This document shows, one piece after another, positions 20,331 through 31,277 of a stretch of DNA of 64,000 bases; within the stretch, counting starts at the first letter, position 1; each line of letters opens with the position of its first letter. The notes under the pieces were generated by a model, which worked only from the letters and a program-made list of their open reading frames with translations, did no database searches and was not told the origin of the DNA. Location of the stretch: NCBI GenBank assembly GCA_013339765.2, contig JABSTR010000950.1, forward strand, positions 620,001-684,000, read 5' to 3'. This DNA is from Haemaphysalis longicornis (taxonomy: Eukaryota > Arthropoda > Arachnida > Ixodida > Ixodidae). The position numbers were made by a program, and so were the translations under genes.

Positions 20331-22250
20331 GATATTGTTAAACAGTCATGAGGCTGGCAAAGTAAAAGGGCAGTGTTGACTACGGCTGAGAACTTCGCGG
20401 CCCATTTCTGGCCTATCATAGTTTAACTGTTTTATTTTCTTCTATTGGGCAGAAAGTGTTCGCAACTGAAAAATAGCCTAGTAAAATTCGGTCTGTACTT
20501 GATTTGGCCTTTTGTGCCTTTTTGTGCCAAGGACGACTTTTTTACTTTCATCGTAATCATCATCATCATCATCATCATCATTCTTTAGTGGCCGAAAACT
20601 CTCTTTTTAGGACGTCATTTTCGTTTCTGGGCTCCATAGGCATATTTATCAATTTCAGGACGTATCGCTTGCTATCATTAGTAATCCAGTCATAACTCAA
20701 TAGCTCTTACGTGAATAAAAATTCAATTGTCATACGATTCTAAAAAATGGCATAGAAAGTCAAGCTAAAAATTACTTCATTATTTCTATTCTACAAACCA
20801 TTGTGCTTATTTTCGTACAACACATTAGTTCGGTGATGAACAGCTTTTACGAAACTCATGCTAGGTTTTCGGCTATGAGTATCGGTTGATTATTGGTCGG
20901 GGAATATATAAAGCACTCGAATCTGACATTTTAAATACTACATCTTGGCAAAATGAATTCACCCACGCACTATTTCCTGATGCTTCGAAAGCATTTTATT
21001 GTGTTTATTAAGACATTTTAGTGGATACAAACGGTGTAAATAAGGGTGTTAAGGTCTTTTTACGCCCTTTAAATATTCACATTAGCAATCATTAGCACAC
21101 GGTAGCGTTAGAAAAAATTAGGAGGTAATCACCTGCAATTACTTTCAACTACCAGACGTACCTATATTAGTAGCTCTTTTATTCAACTTATGTGGTAATG
21201 ACCTCGGGAACTCTCCTTCTGTCAGCATGCTGATTATAATAGCGCTGTGAAAAACTTACAACACTTCGAATGGTAATTTTGCAGTTACTAATAATCGAAA
21301 TGGAGTTAATCCGAACAAAAATACTGGTATGCTGCGATAGCCATTTAAAACCAGAGCAACGCTAATTTCTTTCTGCATGAACTTAGTTGAAATGTTCTAT
21401 GCAGCTCTGCCAAATATTCTTTTAAATCCATTTCCGCTCCTGCAGAAAACTCGCAAGGTCGTCCGAAATGTCGTATTGCGGCCTCAATTTAACCTCGACC
21501 GCTCGATGCGGCGTATAACTACAATCACAATTCTGTCATATTAAACGTGACTTTCTTACTGTAACTTGCACTAACAGAAACGAAGAAAATGCACTGAACG
21601 CAGCAGAAGGCTTTTTTGTTCAAGAAAATGACTCGGCAAGGTTCTCAGCTCACGTCACCACCGGACATAACTTCGTCGCAAATATTCCGTGTCAGTACTC
21701 TTCTAAAACCCTCTTAACGTTCTTGCTTTCTTTCTCCACGGATAGATTGTCCCTGCTACTGCCTCGTAGCTGCCCGAAACCTGAAGCCTTCCTACGTGGC
21801 TGTTGTATTTTCTTTGTTCCTAAAAATCGCAATCGTTCCAGGCTGAAAATGCAATGCCTAAAAAGGTCGCCGTTAGCGAAACGCCGTGGACGACGTATCT
21901 CTTCGTACCCGAAGTCACATTAATAAACATGTTTAATACGGCTCGCTTGCAACTCACCGCTCAAAAATGCTCCCAGCTCCAGCGTCTCTACGTCTCTGCG
22001 CGACACACATCGCTAAACCAGCCTCACTGCGATTATGCCTCATTCCAAGAAACCACCATGAGTCAAAGGCACATAAACTTTCTCCGCGGGGCAGCGAGCA
22101 TCTATGGATGTTATCAGATAAATACAAAAAATAACTCAAAAACTGAAGACAGTTTTGACATTTTGTTGGCTACAGTCATTTTTCTTTCGCGGATCGCGGA
22201 TTAAAAACCTGACACCCGCTGTTGTTCCCCTCGCAGCGTTGTTCTAGCTT
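20331..22250. other. AT-rich sequence, no gene recognised
   Basis: Almost 2 kb with no long frame and no recognisable repeat except an ATC trinucleotide run at 20,552-20,583. CAGTGTTG occurs at 20,366 but without a partner end. This is the longest stretch with no recognisable mobile DNA and may be older unique sequence. Confidence 0.45.
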
Positions 22251-23290
22251 ATTCTCCTTTCAGTCCGGACCTCCTTCTCTGCTTGCCACGATCAAAGCGC
22301 GGAAAAAAAAAATGGAAAGACGAGAGCAAGGACGGCAGTGTAGGTATAACAGGATAATAAATGTCCGATGTCTTTAGTGACGTAGCGGCGGCCGCGATTG
22401 AGCTTCTTGGGTGTAACAGCAGACGCCGCCGATATCGGTCCGCTGTCCCCGGCCAAGTCATCCATAATGCAGGCTGCGCGCATCGCTCGGGCCACATCCG
22501 AATGGCGCCCGGGGCCGTTCATTGAAAATCGCCCCCTGGCAGCCGGAGGGTGCGAGCAGCTGCTGAAACTGAACGAGACCCGCCTCCGCTCGTCTTTTGT
22601 GTCATTCCTTCTCGCAGGGTTGCCTGGGTATGCGAGCACGCGAGGAGTACGCTTGTTCAAATGGACGCTCAATACTCCCGGACGTGATTAACGCTCCGTT
22701 CGCAGCGAGAATTAAAGGGGCGGTCGCTAAAGAGGCTGCCGCGGCGCTAAATAAGATGTACTCCTCCCGGGTTGACTCTGTGCACGAATCAGACGCACAA
22801 CGCATGCAAACGAAAGAAAGAGAAACAATACAGATATTTAACTTCTTTGTGACAGCGTGTACTTTCACTGCAGGGGTGGGAAATTCAGTCCGAGTTTGAC
22901 TTCGCTTTCGTTGCTTGTGTTTTAGAAGACGGAGAAAGCACGCGAGAATAAATGGTAACTTGAAGGGGGGAGAAACTTAATTAGGCGCGAAGTTCGGAAG
23001 CTTCGGAGAAGTTGCATGAGCGTCACTTACCTCGGCACTCTTTTCTTTTGGATCGATATTGTTGCGATAGAAAAAATCCTTGTCAGTACGGGTGCGATTC
23101 AGCACTCCGCCACCCTGTTCACGCGTGCTACAAGTTGGTGTAGTGGGGTGAAGTTCTCCTGTGCTTTGCGGAAAAGCCCGCCTTTCTCGAACGTGTTACG
23201 ACAGGGCGGAGTGTGTCCTCCGCACGGGCGGTGGCTCACTACGCGGCAGTTGCAAAATCCGGGACATGTCGAGACTTTAACCTGCAAGCA
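22251..23290. other. Unassigned, GC-richer left half
   Basis: 22,380-22,600 is GC-rich with open frames on both strands (22,292-22,672 minus; 22,398-22,691 plus). Neither shows a recognised family. A host exon or promoter cannot be excluded. Confidence 0.3.
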
Positions 23291-23297
23291 GACGCCG

Positions 23298-23389
23298 ATG
23301 ATGTTGATGATTGATGATGATGATGGTGGTGGTGGTGGTTATGTTGATGATGACGACGATTATGATGATGATGATGATGATGATGATCG
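23298..23389. repeat. (GAT)n/(GGT)n microsatellite
   Basis: Imperfect GAT, GGT and GAC trinucleotides in tandem. A low-complexity tract only. Confidence 0.9.
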
Positions 23390-23595
23390 CTGTTGGTTTC
23401 CGTTTTGTAGAGGGGTGATGACATGTCATTTTACCAAAAAGGACTAATATACCTTTGTTTTATACTCTTGCTTTAATACTAGCGCTGCTTAGGGCTGGCA
23501 CAAAAAGCTTATTAGGCACAAAATACTTTTTTTTCCTGTTACAGGTGGTAACTGTCCTAGGCAATATTCCCCTCTCTGCTTTTCGTCCACCAGCA

Positions 23596-25112
23596 TTAGA
23601 ATCTTCTTTTTGCCGCCTCGACAGTCTTGAAGTTATCTTCCTCTGTGATACCCTTAAATCCTAGGGCTTCTGGAAGCCGAATATTTCCCTCATGTAGATT
23701 TGGATGGATAACCTCACCTTCTAACACTATGTGCTGCATAGTTTCTGTTTCGTTTCCGCAGACGACGCATACCCCATCCTTTTGTGAATACTTCCCCACA
23801 AAGCTCTTAGTTCGCAAGCAACCTGCTCTAGCCTCAAAAAGCAAATCACTGCCCTGGGAATTATCGTAGACATTTTCCTTTCTGATGTTCAACTTCTCAG
23901 CCCTGTAAATGTCTAACGACGTTTTAGATTCCATTTTTTCTCTCCATTTATTCGTTTCAATCTCCCTTGCCTCTTTTTGGTTACCTTGGCTGTTTTGGAT
24001 TCCCCACTGTTCTTTCTGTATTTCATCGTTAGCCTTCTAGTCTTCCTTAACCACTCCGTGTACACGCTTTTCAAGTATAGGTGCCTAAAAACCTTAGCTG
24101 CCCACCTTCGTTGATCCATTGCTCTCAACCTCATCTCAAAGCATATTTTACTCTGTGCCTCTCAAACTTCAAATGACGCCCAGCCCATATCTTCCTGCAC
24201 TGCTTCGTTGGTTGTTTTGCCATGGGCGCCTAAGGCCAAATGGCCTACCGTTCTCTGGTTCACTTCAAGGCCTGATAGAACGTCTGATTTTAAGCAGAGA
24301 CAGCACTCGCAAATGTAAGACCCGGAACCATTACTCCTTTCCTAATTCCTCTCACTACTTCATATTTGTTGTACCCCCACAGAGCTCTATGCTTCATTAT
24401 AGCTGCGTTTCGCTTTCCCTTACCCTTAATTGGCTTCTCGTGAGTTCGTAAGTAGTTAACTGCTTCGTTTATCCACACTCCCAAATATTTGTATTCCTTC
24501 ACTCTGGGTAATTCACCTTGCTGTATTAGACACTGCGTCAGTGGTAGCGTCATTGAAAACCATTATTCCCGATTTTTCTGCACTAAAATTTAACCCGAGG
24601 TCGGTGGCTTCCTGGCCGCTAATATTTATTAGCCGTTGCATATCGGTCTGATTATCAGCTAAAAGGACAATGTCGTCTGCGTATAACATTCCCGGAATAC
24701 GCTGTTGTACCACTTCGCCTTGCAGCATATGGGTTAGGCTGAACCCTACTTGACTTTCTTCCAGTTTCTTTTCTAACCCTGTCATGTAAAGCGTGAACAG
24801 TATTGGGCTCAAAGGGCATCCCTGTTTCAGTCCCCGATGGATGTTGACCTGCTGGGCGCATTTCTGTCCTTCCCAAGTAAGGTGCACTCTATTGTCTTTA
24901 TATATTGCTATAAGGAACTGTACTAACTCGTCATCTAATCCCTGGAGTTTCAGCATTCTCCACAGCCGTTCTCTGTTTACGTTGTCATATGCCCCTTTAA
25001 TGTCCAAGAACGTAATCCATAATGGTCTATTCTGCGCTTTCGCCATTTCAATGCATAGCGTTATCACGAACAAATTATCATCCAATCGTCTGTCTTGTCT
25101 AAACCCATTCTA
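23596..25112 (-). pseudogene. 5'-truncated LINE: RT palm to C-terminal zinc finger
   Basis: The frame 24,513-25,085 (190 residues) is an RT palm: FLDIKGAYDNV (motif A, D28), GLKQGCPLSPILF (motif B, residues 85-97) and LYADDIVLL with intact YADD at residues 135-138 (24,672-24,683). The thumb continues in another frame (24,290-24,553; VKEYKYLGVWINE). The C-terminal part is at 23,596-23,934, with CVVCGNETETMQHIVLEG, where the final zinc cysteine expected after H-x4 is glycine. Homology starts at about 25,112, so fingers and endonuclease are lost. Frameshifts near 24,550 and 24,130 break it. The LDIKGAYDNV/YADDIVLLA style is non-LTR; I do not fix the clade. Confidence 0.88.
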
Positions 25113-25284
25113 CAGTTCCCCAAGTATTGCAAGTATTTTCTTCCACGCCGCTCGTCTATATCTCCTCTTCCCCCTCTGTCAGACTCAACGGACACCGCTA
25201 CCACGTGACCGCTACTGCCGCCTCTCACGAACCCGGGAAAGAGGGTTCGTATGTGCCTGCACCAGTGTTGCGGAGTTACCAGTC

Positions 25285-25428
25285 CGGAATTGGAATGAAT
25301 CCGGAATCATTCCTCCTTTTCGCGACCCCGGAATGGAATGGGAGTGGAATGGCGACAATACTTCAAGGAATGGAATGGGAATGGAATTAAGCGCATTTTG
25401 CCCGGAATGGAATGGAATGGAATTACAT
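25285..25428. repeat. Left subterminal GGAATG array
   Basis: Repeated GGAATGGAAT/GGGAATGGAATT units, with some in the opposite orientation near the terminus. They mirror 28,310-28,450. Confidence 0.8.
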
Positions 25429-26485
25429 GTATTTTTCAAAAATAAAGCGCACTTTTCCTTCTACGCGCTGTTTTTTGTCAAAATATGCAAAAATATGCAA
25501 AAAATCCCACTAGCCAAAGTTGAAACATTAGTAAGACGGAGCATTGAATTTAACAATAACGCAGTACTGTTAAAATAGATTGGCTGATTACAAGCACGGT
25601 ATATTTATAAGCAGCGATTCTACTACAATTATGTCCTTATATACAGTGCTGCTACGAAGTTCGTCGCGATTCTCCGCGTAATAACCGCTGCTCTAAGCCG
25701 TTGGTATCCGTCGTGGGGAACTACCGCGGCGGCATCCCCACCTTTCTCTCCCACCAACTTCACCTTGTGATTTTTTGCCTTGGCTGCGCCTTCGCCCCGG
25801 CTGCGAGCACAAAAGGGTGGGGATGTGTCCCCACCCTTCACTTTTGTTTTTTGCGTCTAAAACCGTCGGTGATTGCATCCCACCTCGCCGTCATCGGGAC
25901 GCTGGCGCGGTGCTTGTGTTCACTGCAAAATTTCGCATATCAGCTTACTGCCCCAAACCTCCTCCTCCCCCAGGACCTTTTGCAATACTGTCCCTCCTGT
26001 CTAGACACTCGGACGCCTTTGCCCGAAGCAGCGTCGACGAAGGCCTAAAATATTGGTTCCAGAATCCACCTGAAACAGGAGAGCCTATGTAATAGGAACT
26101 GCGGTCACACCTGCTCCTGCAAGCTGCACGCTGCACGCTTTGTCCCGAAACGGTTCCGACCTAACAGAAAGCGAACGCTAGCCACTTTCCCTTGCTTTCC
26201 CGACTCGCAGGGGCAGTTTCCGTAGTAAATTTGATGTCAGCTAACCTGGAACGCGTGTTTTCCACGGCATCTCTTTTAATGACAGACAGCGAAGCGAAAC
26301 CGGCTCTCAAACACATCTTTTAAGCAGCTTGTTTGTCAAGCGCAACACACAGCTACAAGGCAACTGTTTTATTTTACTTTTTTTTTTGTTTTTAGAACTG
26401 ATCGTTGTAGCAGCCGTCATTTACACTTCGTGTTTTCAGAACTGAACGGCGAAGCGACCATTTGGCTGACTTATAAAACAGGGCT
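25429..26485. other. Interior of hAT-like element 2, left part
   Basis: No recognised coding sequence. A small palindrome GGGTGGGGATG TGTC CCCACCC lies near 25,815-25,833. Frames at 25,701-26,092 show no family features. Confidence 0.4.
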
Positions 26486-26555
26486 AGAAACAGAACTACT
26501 GAAAGGGCACACAGACAGCGCCCTGTCTGTGTGCCCTTTCTGTAGTCCTGTTTCT
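26486..26555. repeat. Near-perfect hairpin, 33-base arms
   Basis: The left arm 26,486-26,518 (ending GGGCACACAGACAG) pairs with 26,523-26,555 (starting CTGTCTGTGTGCCC) with two mismatches and a four-base loop. Confidence 0.85.
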
Positions 26556-26730
26556 TGCGTTGTTTTTAAGTCAGTTATGTACCAACTGGCCCGCCTTCCA
26601 TCTGTGTGGCTCACATCATTTTGTTACGTGATTTTGATGAATGAAACCAAAATAAACTTTTTTTTTCGACCTTTCACGGCAGCTTGAGACCTTTATTGCA
26701 GCAAATGAAATTCACGAGGAGAGCTAATTG

Positions 26731-26918
26731 CGCTGCTGAGCACGAGGTCGTGGTTTGATTCCCGGCCGCGGCGGCCGCTTTCCTGATGGAGGCGAAAAGC
26801 AAAAACGCCCGTGTGTACGAGATTTCGGCCTAAGGTGGTCAAAATTAATCCGGACCCTCCCCTACTGCGCGCCTCATTGTTTGCGTTGCGTCGGCGCGTT
26901 AAACCCTACAATCAATCA
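26731..26918 (+). mobile_element. Ruka-like tRNA-derived SINE, 5'-truncated
   Basis: Begins within the tRNA-like head at GCTGCTGAGCACGAGG and includes the B box GGTTTGATTCCC, the body (CCTGATGGAGGCGAAAAGC, GGTGGTCAAAATTAATCC) and the tail CCCTACAATCAATCAA. The A box is missing, so internal Pol III transcription is unlikely. ACGAGGA on both sides may be a short, uncertain target duplication. Confidence 0.85.
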
Positions 26919-27015
26919 ACGAGGACATTCACGCACTTTTTTCTGGCGTAGGGATTTCCACAACACTAGAATGGCCGGCTGCCGAACGTGTCCTTCTAGT
27001 ATTATCGTTATCATT

Positions 27016-27300
27016 TCAGATGCGACGCATCTCATTCACTCGCCTTGTCCCTGCATCTATCCGGCGTTGTTGTCGGCGTTGTCGGCGTCCACCACTCCCC
27101 CATTCTCCTCGCCGCGCCAGCTTCGCTCTCCACCGCTCACCCCCTCTCCTCTCCGATAGCGAACACTCTCTCGCGAGGGGAATCGGACTGGATTCGATTG
27201 GACTGCCTTGGCTTGGATTGGATTGGAACTCTGCGATGCTTCGCATCACCTCAGGGTTCCGCTCGGGAAGATGGTGTAATTTTTTTTTACATCTTTTCTT
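27016..27300 (+). repeat. Dispersed repeat with ATGCGACGCAT ends, copy 2
   Basis: Opposite orientation to 2,468-2,850: AGATGCGACGCATCTCATTC, a C-rich segment with CTCTCTCGCGAGG, (GGATT) pentamers at 27,181-27,230, then the GATGCTTCGCATC module and TAATTTTTTTTT. Confidence 0.75.
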
Positions 27301-27395
27301 TCGGTTTATCGCCCAGAACAGAGGACACTTGGGGGAACCTTCATTGCTACTCCACTGCATGCAACTCCACTGCAAGTCATACAATTAGTTACACA

Positions 27396-27428
27396 GGCCT
27401 TGGACTCAGTTTTGCTGAGTCCAAGGCC
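27396..27428. repeat. Perfect 14-bp stem hairpin
   Basis: GGCCTTGGACTCAG (27,396-27,409) and CTGAGTCCAAGGCC (27,415-27,428) around a five-base loop. No T-run follows, so it is not a simple intrinsic terminator. The rest of 27,301-28,309 holds nothing recognised. Confidence 0.85.
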
Positions 27429-28309
27429 GCAACACATTCTCTAAGTCCTTCTTTAGTTGGCTAAAGCCAGAGGTTGCGTGGTGCTAAAGTGTGAACGATC
27501 TCCCAATTTGTAAACAAAAAAAAAAACAAGACGCAGATTAGTATACGAACAAATGCACTATCCCAGTATACACTAACGAGAGAGAAAAGAATTCTCCCTG
27601 CGGATTGGTTCTCATCGAGACACCCATACAAAGGTCGCGCATACTCTAAGCACAGCCTGAACTTTCGCTCGTGCGCAGTGGATGATACCTGACGCACGTA
27701 ACTAAGCTTTCCGGCAAGGGCGACATTGCATACCTGCGCACACGCAAACACAGGAAGTTCTGAACCTATCTGTGCTTTCAAGGCGCGCTTGACATGCGTG
27801 AGTGCTGAGGACCTGTGCGGCCCGTGATCCGTATTTGGTGCAAAGGCAGGACAAGTTGCTCAAGCGGTAATTCTCCCAACTGATACCACCAGATCCGGAG
27901 GTTCTGTTCGTCGTTAACAAAATTATAGATCTAACCATGCTCACGACCGCTCCATACGCGTGTTAACTGCTTAAGGAATTTAATGTCTTCTCCAACGATA
28001 CTTTTGTCAGCACAAAAATAGAACATGTCGTCCCGTTAGCATTAACACATTCACACTTAAACAATATTAAAGCATCACAACTCGTAAAGACATGCTGACC
28101 ATGCAAATAGGTAATAACCACCGGGAGAATCGCCCCTGTGGGAATTAGTAGGGTGATTGCACTGCACGAGATATGCCACAAAGCCACTATCCCTCGACCG
28201 TGGTTACGAGTTTTGCGTACTTTTAGCCGTTCTTAACATGTGTAATAACATAAGCTTAATGATGGGTTGATTGGTAACTTGATAATCACCCGATAAAATG
28301 TTTAGGAAT

Positions 28310-28450
28310 TAGAGGAATGGAATTGAACTGCCCGGCCATTCCCGGAGTGGGAATGGGCGATGTTCTAGCATTCCGAGGAATTGAAAGGAATGGAATTTAG
28401 GCAATATGCCATTCCCCGGAATGGAATTGGAATGGAATGGGGACGTCCAT
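28310..28450. repeat. Right subterminal CATTCC/GGAATG array
   Basis: Pentamer array with inverted motifs, matching the left array of hAT-like element 2. Confidence 0.8.
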
Positions 28451-28470
28451 TCCGCAACACTGGTCTGCAC

Positions 28471-28701
28471 TGTGTTCGAGCCGTGTGCAAAGGTGTTTAG
28501 CCATTGGCGCTTCGAGGGATAGATACGCGATTCCTCCGGGCGCATTATTCATTCGATTGACAGCATCGGATCCGGCTGCCGCTCTGTTCGAGTCATGCTG
28601 TAAGCTCGCTGCTCATCTCTCGCCATGCAGTAAACCAGTTAAGTTTTGTCTTCAGCTTTTTGTTGCCATCCCGATTTTCGAGTAACCGTTTCAAGAAAAT
28701 G
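28471..28701. other. Unassigned sequence
   Basis: Nothing recognised between the hAT-like element 2 duplication and dispersed repeat B. Confidence 0.35.
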
Positions 28702-28840
28702 GAAGCCCGGCTTCACCACGCACGCGCCGTTTGTACGGAGCTCTTCTCAGAGCTTTTAGGCCGACCAACCGGTATATGGGGGAATGCAGTAGTTTTTTTG
28801 ACAGAACGCCATCTGTCCAACTAAGAAAGCTTTCGCTTTA
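28702..28840 (+). repeat. Dispersed repeat B, copy 2
   Basis: Same as 3,293-3,430 with substitutions: CACGCACGCGCCGT, GACCAACCGGT, CAGAACGCCATC, CTTTCGCTT. Non-coding. From 28,841 to 29,265 I see nothing further. Confidence 0.65.
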
Positions 28841-29266
28841 AAAATAAAATGCACTTGTAACAACCCTGGATACAACCAAGGCAACGGGTCAGAGGCAGGA
28901 TTCATAACCACTCTACCAAAACGTTTTGTGACAAGAAAAGAAAACTTGCAGGTTCAGCAGATAATTGCTGTGATTATGACAGGGAGGAATAATTCATCGT
29001 GACTCGTGGCAGTTGCTCGAGTTGAAACAGGAAATTGAAAAGATACGGTCAGTTGCCTGAAAAATTGTTCCAGGCTCGCGCCCGCTGATGATGTGTAGCT
29101 ACGCTAGACATCCACCACGGAAGGTTATGCCAATTGCCGTTGCTGGAGAGATTTCAGGAAACATCTCGTAGTCATCATTCTTGGCAGCGTGCGTAACACT
29201 ATGTGTACAGTGATCTTTCGTGTTTTTTCTTCACTGCAAACAAAAATCCTTTTTATTGCTCTATTT

Positions 29267-29350
29267 GTGTATCATGCCAATTTTATGTATCATGCCAATG
29301 TATGCCAATTTTATGTATCATGGCATCGTCAATTTTATGTACCATGCCAA
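29267..29350. repeat. Short tandem repeat, ATGCCAATTTTATGTATC unit
   Basis: About four units of 11-20 bases (CATGCCAATTTTATGTATCA type), some partial. Confidence 0.75.
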
Positions 29351-29432
29351 TGAAGGGGGCCTGCGGCCCTGTCAAGCTGACTTCTTGCAGTTTTTTTCGC
29401 AGGTCTCCTGCATTATGCAAATGATGTGAAAT

Positions 29433-29478
29433 AAAGTTCTATTCAATTCTATTCTATTCTATTCTATTCTATTCTATT
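29433..29478. repeat. (ATTCT)n tail after AATAAAGTT
   Basis: AAATAAAGTTCTATTCAATT leads into pure ATTCT units. The AATAAAGTT-plus-simple-repeat junction resembles LINE 3' ends at 36,230 and 19,420, so this may be the tail of an otherwise unrecognised LINE fragment to its left. Confidence 0.65.
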
Positions 29479-29724
29479 CAAGACCAAAAACTTGATTCAA
29501 GCACTCTAGAGGGAAACAACAGGACTGCTTCGCGCCAACGCACGATTTGGCAAAGAATGGATAAAAGAAATTGGTACTAGGCTTTCTTGACCAGTGAGAC
29601 GGCTGATTTGCACATTTTATGCACGCGGCAACTTTTTCAGAGAATTGTGAACACGTTATTTTTCTCTGTATGTGTGTTTTTTTGTTTTGTTTTTATTTTA
29701 TTTTTGTTCTTTTTCCACTCAGTG

Positions 29725-30240
29725 TCGTGGGTACCAGGACACAGCCTTAACTCTTTCAAAGCGGCGGCGCGCGCCCTGGCGAGCAATCTTATTTGCACCC
29801 GCTCCCACGCAGTTTTACCGCATCACGACCGCAGTTTGGACCCGTATGAAGCCCGTGACACCTACAAGCAACGTGCTGGAGCTTGATTCCGCAGCCACAT
29901 GCCTACCAACGACTACCCTTTACATCCAGGACTCACACGTGGCCTCCAGGATCTCATGCACAAGGCTTCATAGGGAGGCGCTTCCAGAGGGCATCCTTTT
30001 CAAGTGGCGCTTTTACATTCCCAAGAAAGGGCGGCCAGCCATTCCCAGCACCGTAACTACCGCTAACTATTCACCCCCCCCCCCCCCCCCCACCGACAAT
30101 GACACCCACTACGTGCGTGACGTCCTCTGCAGGAGACGAACCACACATTGATAATTTACTCTGGACGTGCACGGGACTGCACGCAGTGAGCACCTCTTGT
30201 AAAACAAGGAGCGTCACATATTAGCAGGACTGGCTTTACC
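29725..30240 (+). pseudogene. LINE fragment: RNase H end and zinc finger half
   Basis: The stretch VSWVPGHSLNSFKAAARALA at about 29,720-29,785 matches the end of a LINE-type RNase H (V-WVPGH----G-E-A--LA), with the GNE residues changed. FKWRFYIPKKGRPAIP follows near 30,000, and HIDNLLWTCTG near 30,150-30,180 is the H-x4-C half of the C-terminal zinc finger. A 16-base C-run at 30,067-30,091 interrupts it. RT is absent. Sequence to 30,410 may be its 3' UTR, ending AACAAAGTTTATTTATTC. Confidence 0.65.
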
Positions 30241-30606
30241 TACCCGGGCCGCAGCCACAGCCAAGGCAGGTGTTCGCCTCATTGTGGGACTTCGCTCTCC
30301 CGACCTGCGTCCGTTTGGGCATGTAAACGTGCTTCGACTTCTTTGACAACACCCTCATCACCCCCAACTTAGGCCAAATCACCCTCCTTATGTTAACAAA
30401 GTTTATTTATTCATTCATATTTTTCCGGTTCTCGCGACACCTCCCTCCCCGCCTTCACCCCCACTGATTTGCACCACTCCACGGTTTGGCGACGAGGTCC
30501 TCATTCCTGTATTTGCCAGGTGCACAAGAGCCCGTTTGGCAAGCGAAAGCAGCCTGCTTCCACGCAGTGTGCTTAATATATGCCCCTGCGTATATACTGA
30601 ACCATT
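30241..30606. other. Unassigned, possibly LINE 3' UTR
   Basis: No gene recognised. It ends at the long hairpin. Confidence 0.35.
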
Positions 30607-30732
30607 GTTAAATAAAAATGATTGCGCTAAAAAGGGACACGGACGGAGTGAGGACAGACACACACATTTGCGCCGTGTGTGTCTGTCCTCACTCCGTCCG
30701 TGTCCCTTTTTAGCGCAATCATTTTATTTAAC
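30607..30732. repeat. Near-perfect hairpin, 58-bp stem
   Basis: The left arm 30,607-30,665 (GTTAAATAAAAATGATTGCG ... GACAGACACACAC) pairs with 30,675-30,732 with a single bulged A and no mismatch. The loop is ATTTGCGCC. The arm contains GCGCTAAAAAGGGACACGG, similar in style to the 44-kb hairpin arm GCGCAAAAACACGACAC. Confidence 0.92.
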
Positions 30733-31277
30733 TATGGAGTGCCAACGTGTCCAGGACACTACCCATACTGAATCAGTGGAACCAGCTGTAGAACTTGCCC
30801 TGTAGCAATGTGTACCCAATGTTCTTGCATCGCCACCCACTATAGCGTTCGCTAACATCTCCGCCACCGTCTGCAAACAGCCATAAACAGATTTCGGCGG
30901 CAACGACAAAGACGTTTCCCAAATCATCTTTGATCCATTAGTCCCTGTTCCTGCTCATTATAAACTTTCAAGTGTCAGGGCAGGAGCGCCAATTTGCTCA
31001 CAAGGATCACGTGGTCGTTCGAACGCCGGCGGTCGCTCCTCAGCTTCGCTCTGATGTTTTCCCCCCTACAACCGCCACCGCATTTAGCCCCAGCAACACG
31101 ACCACGGCCACCGACGCCAAAACAAGCAGGCCAGCTCCTGACCAAGTTTCATACACCGGCGAGCCCCCGTTCCTTCATGAGCGGCGGGCCTGCTAGGCAT
31201 AAGCGGCGCTTCGGCGAACCCGCATTTCCGTCCAATGCTAGCGTTCCCCTTTGATGATAGCCCGCCTTGGCCAAGTC

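Larger units (their letters stand above)
25263..28462. mobile_element. hAT-like element 2 with 8-bp target duplication
   Basis: The left end is CAGTGTTGCGGA (25,263-25,274) and the right end is TCCGCAACACTG (28,451-28,462), a perfect 12-bp inverted pair. Flanks are GCCTGCAC (25,255-25,262) and GTCTGCAC (28,463-28,470), equal at 7 of 8 positions; the right copy fits the hAT target pattern with T at 2 and A at 7. Both ends continue inward with GGAATG/CATTCC pentamer arrays. No transposase was recognised inside, so it looks non-autonomous. It contains a hairpin at 26,486-26,555, a SINE and the repeat at 27,016-27,300. Its layout parallels hAT-like element 1. Confidence 0.75.

Noticed and set aside
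20366..20376. Third CAGTGTTG hAT-like end
   Set aside because: No facing partner or flanking 8-mer repeat found nearby.
23298..23389. CRISPR-like or regulatory array
   Set aside because: Plain trinucleotide microsatellite; nothing prokaryotic in the window.
24793..25578. 261-residue plus-strand frame
   Set aside because: Antisense to the LINE RT and then runs through GGAATG pentamers; not a gene.
27396..27428. Rho-independent terminator
   Set aside because: A stem without a following T-run, in a eukaryotic transposon interior.
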